64,000 nucleotides of DNA from Nitrospirota bacterium (GCA_016214845.1 JACRMS010000014.1:43595-107594), one strand, 5' to 3'; positions 47,181 to 56,047 are shown, counted from the stretch's first letter. Numbers and translations: made by a program. The notes: generated from the letters alone by a model not told the origin.

Positions 47181-47690
47181 ATGTATAAGAACATCCGGTC
47201 CAAAGACAACCTCAGGATAGGCATCATATCCGACACTCACGGGCTGTTACGCCCGGCAGCGGTTGACGCATTGCAGGGCTCCGACCTGATCATTCATGCC
47301 GGAGACATTGGGAAAGAGGACATACTTGATGAGCTCAGCGCAATTGCTCCGGTTATAGCTGTACGCGGGAATATGGACAGCGAAATGTGGGCCTATAAAT
47401 TTCAAAGGACGGAAGTCATTGAATTGAATAATGTCCTTCTTTATGTGCTCCACAATATCAGCGCGCTCGATCTTGACCCGGCAACTTCTCACATCAAGGC
47501 TGTCATAAGCGGGCATACTCACAGGCCCTCAATAAGCAGCCACAAGGGTGTGCTCTATATAAATCCCGGCAGCGCGGGGCCCAGGAGATTCACCCTTCCG
47601 GTGTCAGTTGCGCTTCTGAGTTTAAAAGCAGGCGCCCTCGATGCGCGGATAGTGGAAATTATTGACAACAAAACAGTAGCTGGTAGTTAG
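47181..47690 (+). CDS. YfcE/MJ0936-type metallophosphoesterase
   Basis: A ~169-residue calcineurin-like phosphoesterase. Metal motifs are IGIISDTHGLLRP (D-x-H), LIIHAGDIG (GD), VRGNMD (GNxD), VISGHTHRP (GHTH) and YINPGSAGPRR. Small enzymes of this type cleave phosphodiesters. Start at the ATG at 47181; the longer frame begins with a TTG at 47163. Divergent from the M1 peptidase; its stop runs into a dispersed TAGTAG-type repeat. Confidence 0.85.
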   Translation: MYKNIRSKDNLRIGIISDTHGLLRPAAVDALQGSDLIIHAGDIGKEDILDELSAIAPVIAVRGNMDSEMWAYKFQRTEVIELNNVLLYVLHNISALDLDPATSHIKAVISGHTHRPSISSHKGVLYINPGSAGPRRFTLPVSVALLSLKAGALDARIVEIIDNKTVAGS

Positions 47691-47800
47691 TCGACAGTAG
47701 TTAGGGGATCCCAGCTACTATCTACTAACTACTGTACCCTTTTAAAGCCTCACTCATAACGCTTTACGCATCACGCGTTACGATTCAATAATCCTATGTG
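47691..47800. repeat. TAGTAG-type and ACGC-type dispersed repeats
   Basis: Within 47680-47745, GGTAGTTAGTCGACAGTAG and CTACTATCTACTAACTACTG form an inverted pair around GGGATCCCAG. Next to it lies a second type (ATAACGCTTTACGCATCACG and following), related to the tandem in the mqnB-like gene. The first type recurs at 5465-5500, 6990-7017 and 52600-52672, always at gene ends. Confidence 0.55.
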
Positions 47801-47879
47801 GCTACCTGACGGGCTATTGTGTATAATAACAATTGAATTTAAATTGACTCTGTATCAGAAGGAAAGAGGTAAAAAATAA

Positions 47880-48993
47880 ATGATTACGTATTCAGAATTA
47901 AAAGATAAACTCAGTGTGATCCAGTCAAAGATCGCCGCCCTCAGGAGGTATCTTTGATGTCCCCTCGCAATTGCAACGCCTTGAAGACCTGCAAAAAGAA
48001 CTTTCAGCCGAAGGCCTGTGGGACGACCCTGCAAAGACGCAGGGATTCTTAAAAGAAAAATCCTCTATTGAAAATACGCTCCAGCCTTTTCAATTATTAG
48101 AAAAAAAATACGAAGACCTCCAGGTCCTGCTTGAACTCTCTGAAGAAGAAGGCGGAGAGGTCCTGCTTGAGGACGCTGAAAGGGGAGTTGATGGCCTGAC
48201 ATCGGAGATCGATGAAGTTGAATTGAAAAGTGTTCTCTCACAGGCGGAAGACAAAGCAGAGGCAATTATGACCATCCATCCCGGGGCTGGCGGCACTGAA
48301 AGCCAGGACTGGGCGCAGATGCTGATGAGGATGTATATCAGATGGGCCGAGCGCAGAGGTTTCAAAGTGGAGCTGGTAGACCTCCTGCCCGGCGAAGAAG
48401 CCGGGATAAAGAGCGCGACCCTGACCATCAGCGGGCCGTACGCGTACGGGTATTTAAAAGGTGAGGCTGGAGTTCACCGTCTGGTGAGGATCTCGCCGTA
48501 TGACGCCAACAAAAGACGCCACACCTCATTTGCCGCCATACTTGTTTATCCTGAGATCAGTGAGGACATCGACATTGAGATAAAAGAGGATGATCTGAGA
48601 ATCGACACGTTCAGGGCGTCAGGCGCGGGCGGGCAGCATGTTAACAAGACTTCCTCCGCTGTGAGGCTCACTCATATTCCCTCAGGAATTGTCGTCAGTT
48701 GTCAGAATGAGCGCTCCCAGTTTAAGAACAAGGCGACGGCGCTGAAGATACTCAAGTCACGCCTCTATACGATGAAGAAAAAGGAGCAGGACGAAAAGCT
48801 TGAGGGTTTTATCGGGGAGAAAAAAGACATCGCATGGGGCAGCCAAATACGTTCATACACCTTACAGCCGTATCAGCTCATCAAAGACCACCGTACAGGC
48901 CATGAAAGCGGAAATGTAAACGCGGTGCTGGACGGCGCGATAGATATTTTCATCAAGGAATATCTGTTGATGAAAAAGACAAACGGCAAATGA
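47880..48993 (+). CDS. prfB: Peptide chain release factor 2, programmed +1 frameshift
   Basis: RF2, ~370 residues, releases chains at UGA/UAA. Translation begins at ATG 47880 (MITYSELKDKL) and meets an in-frame TGA at 47955-47957. The context AGGAGG-TAT-CTT-TGA is the classic RF2 autoregulatory site: an internal Shine-Dalgarno plus slippery CTT shifts the ribosome +1, giving DVPSQLQRLEDLQKEL in the new frame. Later, the GGQ loop GAGGQHVNKTSSAVR and the specificity region confirm RF2. Read as join(47880..47954, 47956..48993). A TATAAT-like -10 box lies at 47822-47827. Confidence 0.95.
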
Positions 48994-48996
48994 TCC

Positions 48997-49500
48997 ATGG
49001 ACATCTTTGAGATCATAAAGACCCGCCGGAGCATAAGGAAGTTCACTGAAGAACCAATCGCTGATGAGATTGTTGACAGGATAATCGAGGCAGGCATGTG
49101 GGCTCCTTCAGGAATGAACAACCAGCCGTGGAAGTTCGCAGTCATTAAAGACAGTGAGATGAAGACAAAGATCTCATCTCTCACACATTACTCAAAGATC
49201 GTCTTAAGCTCAAACGCATTGATTGCCGTGTTCCTCGATAACTCTTTGAGCTACGACAGGACAAAGGATTGCCAGGCCATCGGCGCGTGTATCCAGAACA
49301 TGCTTTTGACAATTCATTCAATGGGGCTTGGGGCTGTTTGGCTTGGAGAAATATTAAGAAGCAAAGACAAGATCCTGGAATTGACCGGCGGCCCGCAAGA
49401 CCTTGAACTCATGGCAGTGATAGCGCTTGGTTATCCGGCGCAAAAAGGCGGCAAGGGCAGCAGGAAAAGCCTGGAGCAAACAATCATTTTCAGGAAGTAA
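48997..49500 (+). CDS. Nitroreductase-family flavoprotein
   Basis: A 167-residue FMN-dependent oxidoreductase of the nitroreductase fold. FMN-binding pieces: KTRRSIRKFTEEPI, APSGMNNQPWKFAVI and MGLGAVWLGEI, with ALGYPAQKGG near the end. It is smaller than NfsB and similar to the short redox proteins of anaerobes that act on diverse substrates. Only 3 nt separate it from prfB, so it is co-transcribed. Confidence 0.8.
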   Translation: MDIFEIIKTRRSIRKFTEEPIADEIVDRIIEAGMWAPSGMNNQPWKFAVIKDSEMKTKISSLTHYSKIVLSSNALIAVFLDNSLSYDRTKDCQAIGACIQNMLLTIHSMGLGAVWLGEILRSKDKILELTGGPQDLELMAVIALGYPAQKGGKGSRKSLEQTIIFRK

Positions 49501-49501
49501 T

Positions 49502-49783
49502 TTACAACCCTGACGGGATTTCTCCGATCGGTCTTGTAAACGTGAATCTGAAGGTGTCGCCTACCAGGACTTCAGCGGTCTGTTTGGTGCTTCCAGATAT
49601 TAAAGCTGTCGGCAAAGCAACAACAAAGATCGCGGTGCCAAGAACAAAAGAGCATAAACCGAGAGGCCTCATTATCGCCAGGTCACCTATGACATGTGAT
49701 GCCTCGGGTTTGTCTTTGGCAAAGACCGCAGTAGATGTAAAAACAATCACCAGTGTCAAAAATACAATTAATATTTTCTTCAT
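49502..49783 (-). CDS. Small exported membrane protein, unknown function
   Basis: A 93-residue protein with an N-terminal signal (1-22, ends FAKDKPEAS) and one further hydrophobic stretch (SFVLGTAIFVVALPTALIS). The C-terminal part FRFTFTRPIGEIP follows a thinly polar segment. I recognise no family. The start is the ATG at 49783 because AAGGAG lies 8 nt upstream. Convergent with the nitroreductase gene; the stops are almost adjacent. Confidence 0.6.
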   Translation of the reverse strand: MKKILIVFLTLVIVFTSTAVFAKDKPEASHVIGDLAIMRPLGLCSFVLGTAIFVVALPTALISGSTKQTAEVLVGDTFRFTFTRPIGEIPSGL

Positions 49784-49859
49784 ATTCATCTCTCCTTGCT
49801 GACTCAGAAGTTATATTAACAATATATTAAGTACGGCAGAATAAGTCAATGCATTGACC

Positions 49860-49890
49860 TGTAGAGACGCCCCGCCGGGGCGTCTCTACA
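49860..49890. terminator. Perfect hairpin between convergent/tandem genes
   Basis: A 14-bp perfect stem (TGTAGAGACGCCCC / GGGGCGTCTCTACA) with a 3-nt loop, 8 nt from the flavin reductase stop. On the plus strand it is followed by TTTTGG. This TGTAGAGACG hairpin is a widespread dispersed repeat type; here it probably ends the mqnB-cupin-flavin reductase transcript. Confidence 0.65.
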
Positions 49891-49897
49891 TTTTGGC

Positions 49898-50464
49898 TTA
49901 AAGCTCTTTCCCGGCGGAGAACGCCTTGCCTATGAACTGGCCGACTCCAAAGTATGTGCGGCTTCCGGGGGTAAATATAAGGGGCTTCACTTTTTCAATG
50001 TCAGGGAATCCGTTTTCCGCAAGCACCTGCTCATCAGCCTTGACATCCATGATTTCTCCGATGAATTGAGTATGCAGTCCCAATTCAAGGGTATGGACCA
50101 ATTTGCATTCAATTATGACCGGGAACTCCTTCACATAAGGAGCGTCGACAAGGTCGCTCTTAACAGACGTAAGCGAAGCAGCGGAAAACTTGTCATGGTC
50201 TCTTCCTGAAACAAGGCCGATGTAATCCGCCTCCTTCACAAATGTCTCGGAGGGAATGCTGATGGTGAAGGCCTTCCGGTCAACGATGTTGCCATAAGAA
50301 TATGTGGCTTTCCTGATGGCGACTGCAATGCACGGCGGCGCTGAACAGCACAAGCCCGCCCACGCAGCGGTCATTACATTCGGTTTCCCGTTTTTATCAT
50401 AAGTGCCGATGACAAAAACAGGCGCCGGGTATGCAATGGTTTTTGCTCCCAATGATTTTTTCAT
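49898..50464 (-). CDS. Flavin reductase-like (FMN-binding split barrel) protein
   Basis: A 188-residue FMN-binding split-barrel protein of the flavin reductase/HpaC-like group often found in anaerobes. Marker segments: [57 protein letters not shown] and [18 protein letters not shown]. Its partner electron carrier is unknown. The ATG overlaps the cupin stop by 4 nt, so it is the third gene in the mqnB-cupin-flavin reductase operon. Confidence 0.8.
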   Translation of the reverse strand: MKKSLGAKTIAYPAPVFVIGTYDKNGKPNVMTAAWAGLCCSAPPCIAVAIRKATYSYGNIVDRKAFTISIPSETFVKEADYIGLVSGRDHDKFSAASLTSVKSDLVDAPYVKEFPVIIECKLVHTLELGLHTQFIGEIMDVKADEQVLAENGFPDIEKVKPLIFTPGSRTYFGVGQFIGKAFSAGKEL

Positions 50465-50880
50465 ATGATCCTCCTGTCATCTTGCGGCGACCAGCGAAGC
50501 GTGAGTATCTCCGAGTCCTCGAACATCTTCCATGTATGTTCGACATCCTCGCGCCATATTACATAGTCGCCCTGGTTTTTCAGCCTTACCTCTTTGCCCT
50601 TGGCGTGGTCATTTACTTCACGGAAGTGAAAAGTAAAATCTCCTCTGATAAGTATGCTCATTGCAATCTTATCAGAACATGACGCCCACACAGTCCTGAT
50701 ATCGTCCTTATTATAAATCCCCCATTTGATTTCTACATCTCCGGTATTTCGCAGGCCATATCTGCTTTCATCGAACGGGATATTATTGTCCCTGCACCAC
50801 TGGCTGACCTGCCCCACAAACCAGAAGCGGAACTCTTTGCCGTCGGTCTTTGCATTGCCTGTTGTGATGTCAGAAAGCAT
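50461..50880 (-). CDS. Cupin-like small protein
   Basis: A 139-residue soluble protein with a beta-rich core that looks like a cupin sensor ([40 protein letters not shown]). Relatives appear in databases under misleading names; true function unknown. A His near VEHTW and acidic residues could bind metal. It overlaps mqnB by 11 nt and the flavin reductase by 4 nt. Confidence 0.6.
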   Translation of the reverse strand: MLSDITTGNAKTDGKEFRFWFVGQVSQWCRDNNIPFDESRYGLRNTGDVEIKWGIYNKDDIRTVWASCSDKIAMSILIRGDFTFHFREVNDHAKGKEVRLKNQGDYVIWREDVEHTWKMFEDSEILTLRWSPQDDRRII

Positions 50881-51616
50881 TTTTAATCACCTCCAAAACC
50901 GCCCCCTGGCAGTTTTCTGAAGCGAGTTGCAGGTCCCATTTTCTCTTGTCCCTTTCGCCGACCATGTTGCTGATGCCTCTGATCTCAAGAAAAGGTATTT
51001 TGTAAATCGCGCAGACCTGCGCAATGGCCGCGCCTTCCATGTTCTCGCAGGCGGCATTGAAACGTTTCGCAAGCTCAACAGCCCTCTTGCGCGTGCCGGA
51101 TGTTGAGGAGACGGTGAGGAAAGTCCCAGATTTAGTAACGGGTGACGAGTAACGAGTGACGGGTAACGGATGACGGGTAACGAGGTGAACAATCTTTTTA
51201 GCAAATCCGTTATCCAGGGGGAATTCATTGAAATATTTTTTCTTTCCTATCTGCACAACCGGAATGCCGATTTCTGTCATGTCGGCCCATCCCTTTGCAG
51301 TCATCACGCCCTCATCGCCGAAGATCTCCTTTGATGCTATTGCAATGTCTCCGATGTGAAGCCCTGAGCCGGGATAAGCCCCGCCGACGCCAATATTGAT
51401 AATGTGTTTCACATGGAAATTTTCAATGACGCATGTTGCGAAATGCGCGGCATTTACCTTTCCAATTCCAGTGTTGAGCAGGAGAATGTCATGTCCTTGA
51501 AGCTTGCCCCGGAAGACTTTTTTGCCCGCGACCTTGATCGACCGGACGTTCTTCAGAGAAGCAAGGAGCCTGTCTGATTCAAATGGCACTGATGATAGCA
51601 CCGCTAAAGATTTCAT
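50870..51616 (-). CDS. mqnB: Futalosine hydrolase-like nucleosidase
   Basis: A ~248-residue purine nucleoside phosphorylase-fold hydrolase, most like futalosine hydrolase (MqnB) of the alternative menaquinone pathway; MTA/SAH nucleosidase is the alternative. Key segments: LLNTGIGKVNAAHFAT, IINIGVGGAYPGSGL, ACENMEGAAIAQVC (catalytic Glu region), FLEIRGISNMVGERD. Between ~145 and 162 a stretch PLPVTRYSSPVTKSG is encoded by a 14-bp tandem repeat (51136-51187) and looks like an insertion. Start placed at ATG 51616 (MKSLAVLSSVPFE); the frame runs upstream to 51673. No other mqn gene is in the window. Confidence 0.75.
   Translation of the reverse strand: MKSLAVLSSVPFESDRLLASLKNVRSIKVAGKKVFRGKLQGHDILLLNTGIGKVNAAHFATCVIENFHVKHIINIGVGGAYPGSGLHIGDIAIASKEIFGDEGVMTAKGWADMTEIGIPVVQIGKKKYFNEFPLDNGFAKKIVHLVTRHPLPVTRYSSPVTKSGTFLTVSSTSGTRKRAVELAKRFNAACENMEGAAIAQVCAIYKIPFLEIRGISNMVGERDKRKWDLQLASENCQGAVLEVIKNAF
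51136..51187. repeat. 14-bp tandem repeat inside the mqnB-like gene
   Basis: About 3.7 copies of GTAACGGGTGACGA-type units at 51136, 51150, 51164 and 51178, with one or two changes each. The unit is not a multiple of three, but three units are 42 nt, so the reading frame stays open. Confidence 0.85.
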
Positions 51617-51675
51617 AATTTGTGATGTATTATAGTATACGTTAATTGTTTGTGGCCAATAGAAAGGATTCAAAG

Positions 51676-51855
51676 ATGTCCGATGAACAGGAAAAGCTAA
51701 TCAAAACCACAATCTATCTCGAAGAGGAAGTCATTGAAGCGCTGGCCGAACTTGCCGGGCAATATGCAAAAGAGACCGGGCAGAAGTGGTCGAAGGGCGC
51801 TGTTATAAGAGTGGCCCTGAGCGAGTTCTTCAGTAAACGGGGCAGGATACTGTAA
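51676..51855 (+). CDS. Ribbon-helix-helix DNA-binding protein
   Basis: A 59-residue protein that begins KLIKTTIYLEEEVIEALAEL (strand then helix) and continues KWSKGAVIRVALSEFF, the arrangement of CopG/Arc-type ribbon-helix-helix repressors. AAAGGA lies before the ATG at 51676. No toxin gene follows, so it may be a free regulator or an orphan antitoxin. It is divergent from mqnB and 37 nt upstream of the metallo-hydrolase gene. Confidence 0.7.
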   Translation: MSDEQEKLIKTTIYLEEEVIEALAELAGQYAKETGQKWSKGAVIRVALSEFFSKRGRIL

Positions 51856-51891
51856 CCGCTGTGATATAATCTCCCTAAAGGGAGGGACACA

Positions 51892-52602
51892 ATGGTTAAC
51901 AAAATGATTGCGCTTATTTTTTGTTCGTTCCTATCAGTCGCAATTGTATGTTCTGCTCCTGCCGGAGCGGAGGAGGTAGGCAAGATGACAGAGAACATTC
52001 ACTGGTTTGGGCATGATACATTTAAAATCACCGGCGAGAAGGTTATTTTCACAGACCCTTTTAAGCTTAAAAAGAGAGATACCGCCGACATAATATTGAT
52101 CACCCACGAACACTATGACCATTGTTCACCCGATGATATAAAGAAAATTCAGGGTACTGCCACTGTTATTGTCGCCCCTTCCGACTGCGCTTCAAAACTT
52201 TCGGGGAATGTAAAGAAAGTAAAGCCCGGGGACAAGCTTACAGTCAGCGGGATAGATATAGAAGTTGTGCCTGCTTACAATACAAACAAACAGTTTCACA
52301 CAAAGGACAGAAACTGGGCCGGTTACATTTTCACAGTCAATGGACAGAGGATTTATATTGCCGGAGACACGGACCATATACCTGAAATGAAGACCCTGGG
52401 CAATATAGATATCGCGCTTCTGCCGATATCAGGGACTTATGTAATGACCGCGGAAGAGGCTGTTCAGGCAGCGCTGGACATTAAACCCAAGGTCGCGATA
52501 CCCATGCACTACAATTCAATCGTCGGGACAGAAAAGGACGCCAACAGATTTGCCGAAGGTTTAAAAGGCAAGGTGGAAGTAAAAATATTGAAAGAGGAGT
52601 AG
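51892..52602 (+). CDS. Exported MBL-fold (UPF0173-like) metal hydrolase
   Basis: A 236-residue metallo-beta-lactamase-fold protein of the YtkL/UPF0173 branch: WFGHDTFKI, the zinc motif THEHYDHCSPDD, IAGDTDHIPEMK and a final MHYNSIVG. Unlike typical UPF0173 proteins it has a signal peptide (1-27, ends APAGAEEV), so it should act in the periplasm. Substrate unknown. GGGAGG precedes the ATG. It is followed by a dispersed repeat before nth. Confidence 0.8.
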   Translation: MVNKMIALIFCSFLSVAIVCSAPAGAEEVGKMTENIHWFGHDTFKITGEKVIFTDPFKLKKRDTADIILITHEHYDHCSPDDIKKIQGTATVIVAPSDCASKLSGNVKKVKPGDKLTVSGIDIEVVPAYNTNKQFHTKDRNWAGYIFTVNGQRIYIAGDTDHIPEMKTLGNIDIALLPISGTYVMTAEEAVQAALDIKPKVAIPMHYNSIVGTEKDANRFAEGLKGKVEVKILKEE

Positions 52603-52672
52603 TCGGTAGCAAGTAGGTGGAACTTAGGGAACCTCGACAGCCAAATTCCTGACTACTGTCTACTAACTACTT
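52603..52672. repeat. TAGTAG-type dispersed repeat
   Basis: Covers most of the gap between the MBL hydrolase and nth: GTCGGTAGCAAGTAGG at the left and GACTACTGTCTACTAACTAC at the right. The right part is the same family as at 47690-47745 and in two nos-operon genes. Confidence 0.5.
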
Positions 52673-52680
52673 TTTTATAA

Positions 52681-53310
52681 ATGGCTGACGCAAAAAAGAT
52701 AGCGAAACTATTACTTAAAAAATATCCTGACCCGAAGATCGCCCTCAATTTTTCCAACCCGCTGGAGCTCCTTGTGGCAACGATACTTTCTGCAAGGTGT
52801 ACTGATGTCAAGGTGAATGAAGTTACAAAAACACTTTTTAAAAAATATAAAACTGCCGGGGATTATGCCGGAGCCGACCTGAAGACATTCGAACAGGAGA
52901 TAAGGCCGACGGGCTTTTATAAAAACAAGGCAAGGATGGTCACCGGATGCTGTCAAAAGCTTGTGAAAGAATTTAATGGCAAAGTTCCCGACACCCTGGA
53001 AAAGCTCACAACTCTTCCCGGCGTAGGCAGAAAGACCGCGAACGTTGTCCTCGGCAGCGCATTCGGCAAACAGACAATCGCTGTTGATACACATGTGCTG
53101 AGGGTTTCAAACAGGCTCGGCATTGCAAACTCCGGCGACCCGGACAAAATGGAAGAAGAGCTTGTTAACAAATTGCCGGAAAATATTTTGACCCGGTTCA
53201 ATCTTGCCCTGATCCTTCACGGCAGGGAAACCTGCACCGCGATCAAGCCGAAGTGCCCGGTATGCGTTCTTTATGAAGAATGTGAATGGCCTGAAAAACT
53301 GAACGCCTGA
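52681..53310 (+). CDS. nth: Endonuclease III
   Basis: A 209-residue base-excision repair glycosylase/AP lyase acting on oxidised pyrimidines. The HhH motif LTTLPGVGRKTANVVLG holds the catalytic Lys; the catalytic Asp is in AVDTHVLRVSNRLG; the 4Fe-4S loop is CTAIKPKCPVCVLYEEC (C-x6-C-x2-C-x5 pattern, somewhat spaced as usual). Full length. It begins right after a repeat and is followed by birA (12 nt). Confidence 0.95.
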   Translation: MADAKKIAKLLLKKYPDPKIALNFSNPLELLVATILSARCTDVKVNEVTKTLFKKYKTAGDYAGADLKTFEQEIRPTGFYKNKARMVTGCCQKLVKEFNGKVPDTLEKLTTLPGVGRKTANVVLGSAFGKQTIAVDTHVLRVSNRLGIANSGDPDKMEEELVNKLPENILTRFNLALILHGRETCTAIKPKCPVCVLYEECEWPEKLNA

Positions 53311-53322
53311 TAATATCCCCAT

Positions 53323-54114
53323 ATGTTCACAAAAGAAAAAATACAATTGGTGTATCAGGGTGAGATCATCGGGAAAGAGGTCATCTTTCTTGAATCAACA
53401 ACTTCTACAAACGATACCGCAATCGAGACCGGGAGGCAGAGGGAAAACCCTGAGGGCATTGTAGTTGTCGCTGATACTCAGACTCACGGCAAGGGGAGGA
53501 TGGGCAGGACATGGATATCTCCTCCGGGGGTCAATCTCTATTTCACAGTCCTTTTGAAACCGCCTTTCCTCCCGCAGAACGCTTCGATTCTTACATTGGT
53601 TGCCGCAGTGGCTGTTGCTTCCGCAATCCGGGAGAATACAAAACTGCCTGCCGAGATAAAATGGCCCAATGATATTATGATAAACGGTAAAAAGGCAGGC
53701 GGCATTCTACTTGATATGAAATCCGGCAAAGATAAAATAAATCTCATTGCCGTCGGCGTCGGATTAAACGTTAACATGTCTTTAAATGAATTTCCTGATG
53801 AAATAAGGCAGTCGGCAACTTCAATAAAAATAGAAACCGGCAGTCCAGTTGACAGGGTGGAACTTTTAGCAAAAATTCTTGAGGAGCTTGAACGCTGTTA
53901 TAAAATCATCTTACAAGGTGATAAGAGGGCTTTAATTAATGAATGGATTCGTTTAAACTGCACCATCGGACAGAAGGTCAAAGTCCAGGACCAGTACAGG
54001 ATCATGACCGGAGTTGCTGAAAATATTAACGAAAACGGAGAGTTGGTCCTCCGGCTTTCAGACGGCGGCGTTGAAACACTGAGCGCGGGGGATGTGACGA
54101 TCTTAAAAGAATAG
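53323..54114 (+). CDS. birA: Biotin-protein ligase, no DNA-binding domain
   Basis: A 263-residue biotin-[acetyl-CoA carboxylase] ligase. Catalytic segments: STTSTNDTA, QTHGKGRMGRTWISPPG (biotinyl-AMP loop), IKWPNDIMINGKKAGGIL and VGVGLNVNM. The C-terminal SH3-like part is present. There is no N-terminal winged helix as in E. coli BirA, so it is a monofunctional (class I) ligase and not a repressor. Placed between nth and coaX. Confidence 0.9.
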   Translation: MFTKEKIQLVYQGEIIGKEVIFLESTTSTNDTAIETGRQRENPEGIVVVADTQTHGKGRMGRTWISPPGVNLYFTVLLKPPFLPQNASILTLVAAVAVASAIRENTKLPAEIKWPNDIMINGKKAGGILLDMKSGKDKINLIAVGVGLNVNMSLNEFPDEIRQSATSIKIETGSPVDRVELLAKILEELERCYKIILQGDKRALINEWIRLNCTIGQKVKVQDQYRIMTGVAENINENGELVLRLSDGGVETLSAGDVTILKE

Positions 54115-54149
54115 CAATGAAGAATTAGAGGCTGTTCATAACTGTGTCT

Positions 54150-54217
54150 GTCATTCCGGCAGTCCTTAAGCCGGAATCCAGTTGCATCTTCTGGATTCCC
54201 GTTTTCACGGGAATGAC
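54150..54217. repeat. REP-like palindrome between birA and coaX
   Basis: Outer arms GTCATTCC and GGAATGAC (54150 and 54210), with inner hairpins CCGGCAGTCCTTAAGCCGG and CCCGTTTTCACGGG. The layout is that of the common GTCATTCC...GGAATGAC intergenic repeats. No gene is seen in this gap. Confidence 0.65.
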
Positions 54218-54260
54218 GAACCGAAATAATTAGTAATAAATAATTCATTAATTGTTAAAC

Positions 54261-55004
54261 ATGTTATTACTTATTGACATAGGCAATACAATCACGAAGA
54301 TCGGGTTTAGTGAGAAAAACGGCATGAGGGTCTTCAGCCTTAAAACAGCGAGGCAGCGGGACACGGAAGAATATTGCTATATTCTTGAGGGCCTTATCAA
54401 AAAAAATAACATAAAGAAACCACGGGGTGCTGCAATATGTTCTGTTGTGCCTGAAGTTACGCCTTTTGTGATTAAGGCCGTGGGAAAAAGCCTTGATATT
54501 AAGGCGATAAATGTTACTCATAGGACAAAAACAGGCATTAAATTCCCTGAAGAAACAGGAGCTGACAGGATTGCCGGCGTTGTTGCAGCCCGGGGACTTT
54601 ATAAAGGTGATTTGATCGTTGTGACCTTTGGCACGGCAACTACTTTCAATGCAATTACCGAAGAAGGGAAATACCTGGGCGGGGCTATAATGCCGGGGCT
54701 TGGGCTATCGGTTACGGCCCTTTCAGAGAAAACTGCGAAACTTCCACTTGTTGAATTAAAAAAACCTGATAAAATACTAAGTAAGGACACGGAAGGCAAT
54801 ATACTTTCAGGCGTTGTCCTTGGACATGCGGGCGCTGCTGAAAGGATCATCAGGGAGATCGAAAAAGAAAGCGGTAAAAACTTCACAGTGGTTGCCACTG
54901 GCGGGTTCGCGCATTTAGTAAAGCCTTATTCAGCGGCGATTGAGTTTGTAAATCCCTTATTAACACTTGAGGGATTGCGCTTAATATATTCATTTAATTT
55001 GTGA
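54261..55004 (+). CDS. coaX: Type III pantothenate kinase
   Basis: A 247-residue CoaX kinase, first step of coenzyme A synthesis. ASKHA phosphate loops: LLIDIGNTITKIG, VVTFGTATTFNAI, VVATGGFAHLV; the segment GADRIAGVVAARGLY is a CoaX signature. The start is ATG 54261; the in-frame TTG 9 nt earlier has no added support. Commonly downstream of birA, as here. Confidence 0.9.
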   Translation: MLLLIDIGNTITKIGFSEKNGMRVFSLKTARQRDTEEYCYILEGLIKKNNIKKPRGAAICSVVPEVTPFVIKAVGKSLDIKAINVTHRTKTGIKFPEETGADRIAGVVAARGLYKGDLIVVTFGTATTFNAITEEGKYLGGAIMPGLGLSVTALSEKTAKLPLVELKKPDKILSKDTEGNILSGVVLGHAGAAERIIREIEKESGKNFTVVATGGFAHLVKPYSAAIEFVNPLLTLEGLRLIYSFNL

Positions 55005-55054
55005 AATTATTAAAATATGTCTCGTAGAGGGGCAATAAACGAGGAGGATAATGT

Positions 55055-55507
55055 ATGAAAGTAGAACGCATTCTTTTCGCAACGGATTTTTCCGAAGGGG
55101 CTTCACTCGCGCTGCCGTTCGCAGTGGATTTAACAAAGCAATATAATGCCAAACTCCATATTATGCACGTCGTTTATGATTTTGCAAAAGCCACTGGGAT
55201 GCATGTGCCGCACATGTCCCAGGAAGAACTCTATAAGGATTTGAACCAATGGGCCATGAAAGAGATGGACACCTTCAGCATAGAACAAGTCAGGGGACTT
55301 CCGAATGTTGAAAAGATTGTGGTAAAAGGCATACCATATGAAGAGATTACAAAATACGCTTCGAGTCAAAAAATCGATATAATAGTAATTGGGACTTATG
55401 GGAGATCCGGCCTTGAGAGATTTTTATTCGGCAGTACAGCGGAAAGGGTTGTCAGGAGTGCGCCGTGCGCAGTAATGACAGTCCGGATACCGGAGCACAG
55501 ACAGTAA
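55055..55507 (+). CDS. Universal stress protein (UspA family)
   Basis: A 150-residue UspA-fold protein: opening RILFATDFSEGASLALPFAV and C-terminal nucleotide loop VIGTYGRSGLERFLFGSTAE, i.e. the G-x2-G-x9-G(S/T) ATP-binding form, so it is of the ATP-binding class. GAGGAGG lies before the ATG. Acts as a cytoplasmic stress-survival factor of ill-defined biochemistry. The JAMM gene follows within 21 nt. Confidence 0.9.
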   Translation: MKVERILFATDFSEGASLALPFAVDLTKQYNAKLHIMHVVYDFAKATGMHVPHMSQEELYKDLNQWAMKEMDTFSIEQVRGLPNVEKIVVKGIPYEEITKYASSQKIDIIVIGTYGRSGLERFLFGSTAERVVRSAPCAVMTVRIPEHRQ

Positions 55508-55527
55508 TAACAAAAAGGATGAAACCC

Positions 55528-56046
55528 ATGAAGGTATATCTTTCGGAGAATGCCTTCATGGGTATTCTTTTAAGCAGCGCGGAGGTCTATAAAAAAGAAT
55601 CTCTCGGCTATCTGTTAGGTTATCGCCTGCATGACCGGTTCATAATAGAATATGCGTTCAGCCTGCAGACAGCCAGAAGAAAGCGGCGAGGGGTCATATT
55701 CCATCACCGGGACAAGAAAAAAATAGAACCGATCCTGTCAAAGTTTGTAAAGCTGCAAATCGTAGGGGACTTTCACTCTCACACGCCTTACGGAGACGCC
55801 AAAGGCATTCCCATCCCAAGCGTTGAAGATATCAACGGGATGGAAAAAGACAACCTCTATTTAATAATAGCCATAAACGAATTGAACTCACCCAAGCCCT
55901 GGAAAGAAAATAAAGACGGCAGCATATCAGGAAGCACGGGTGATTTCTTTTTCAAGATATCCGCATATTTTTATCCAGAAGTTGACAGTGTGCCGCAAAG
56001 GTCCCGTATTTATTGTCCGTTCCCTCCCGGATTAAAAGTAGGATAA
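55528..56046 (+). CDS. JAMM/MPN metalloprotease-like protein
   Basis: A ~172-residue JAB1/MPN-domain protein. The zinc motif is seen as Glu in KKESLGYLLG followed by GDFHSHTPYGDAKGIPIPS with VED (H-x-H-x10-S-x2-D). Prokaryotic relatives remove ubiquitin-like or sulfur-carrier peptides or act in DNA repair (RadC), but no ubiquitin-like gene is nearby. Starts at ATG 55528 (MKVYLSENAF), with ATG 55519 as alternative; an even longer frame overlaps the Usp gene. It leads into the TonB-like gene. Confidence 0.75.
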   Translation: MKVYLSENAFMGILLSSAEVYKKESLGYLLGYRLHDRFIIEYAFSLQTARRKRRGVIFHHRDKKKIEPILSKFVKLQIVGDFHSHTPYGDAKGIPIPSVEDINGMEKDNLYLIIAINELNSPKPWKENKDGSISGSTGDFFFKISAYFYPEVDSVPQRSRIYCPFPPGLKVG

Positions 56047-56047
56047 A

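Noticed and set aside
47971..48993. prfB as a shorter gene starting at a TTG
   Set aside because: An upstream ATG with ribosome site and a canonical frameshift site explain the full RF2.
51136..51187. Tandem repeat as CRISPR
   Set aside because: 14-bp units without spacers, inside a coding frame; no CRISPR array or cas gene anywhere in the window.
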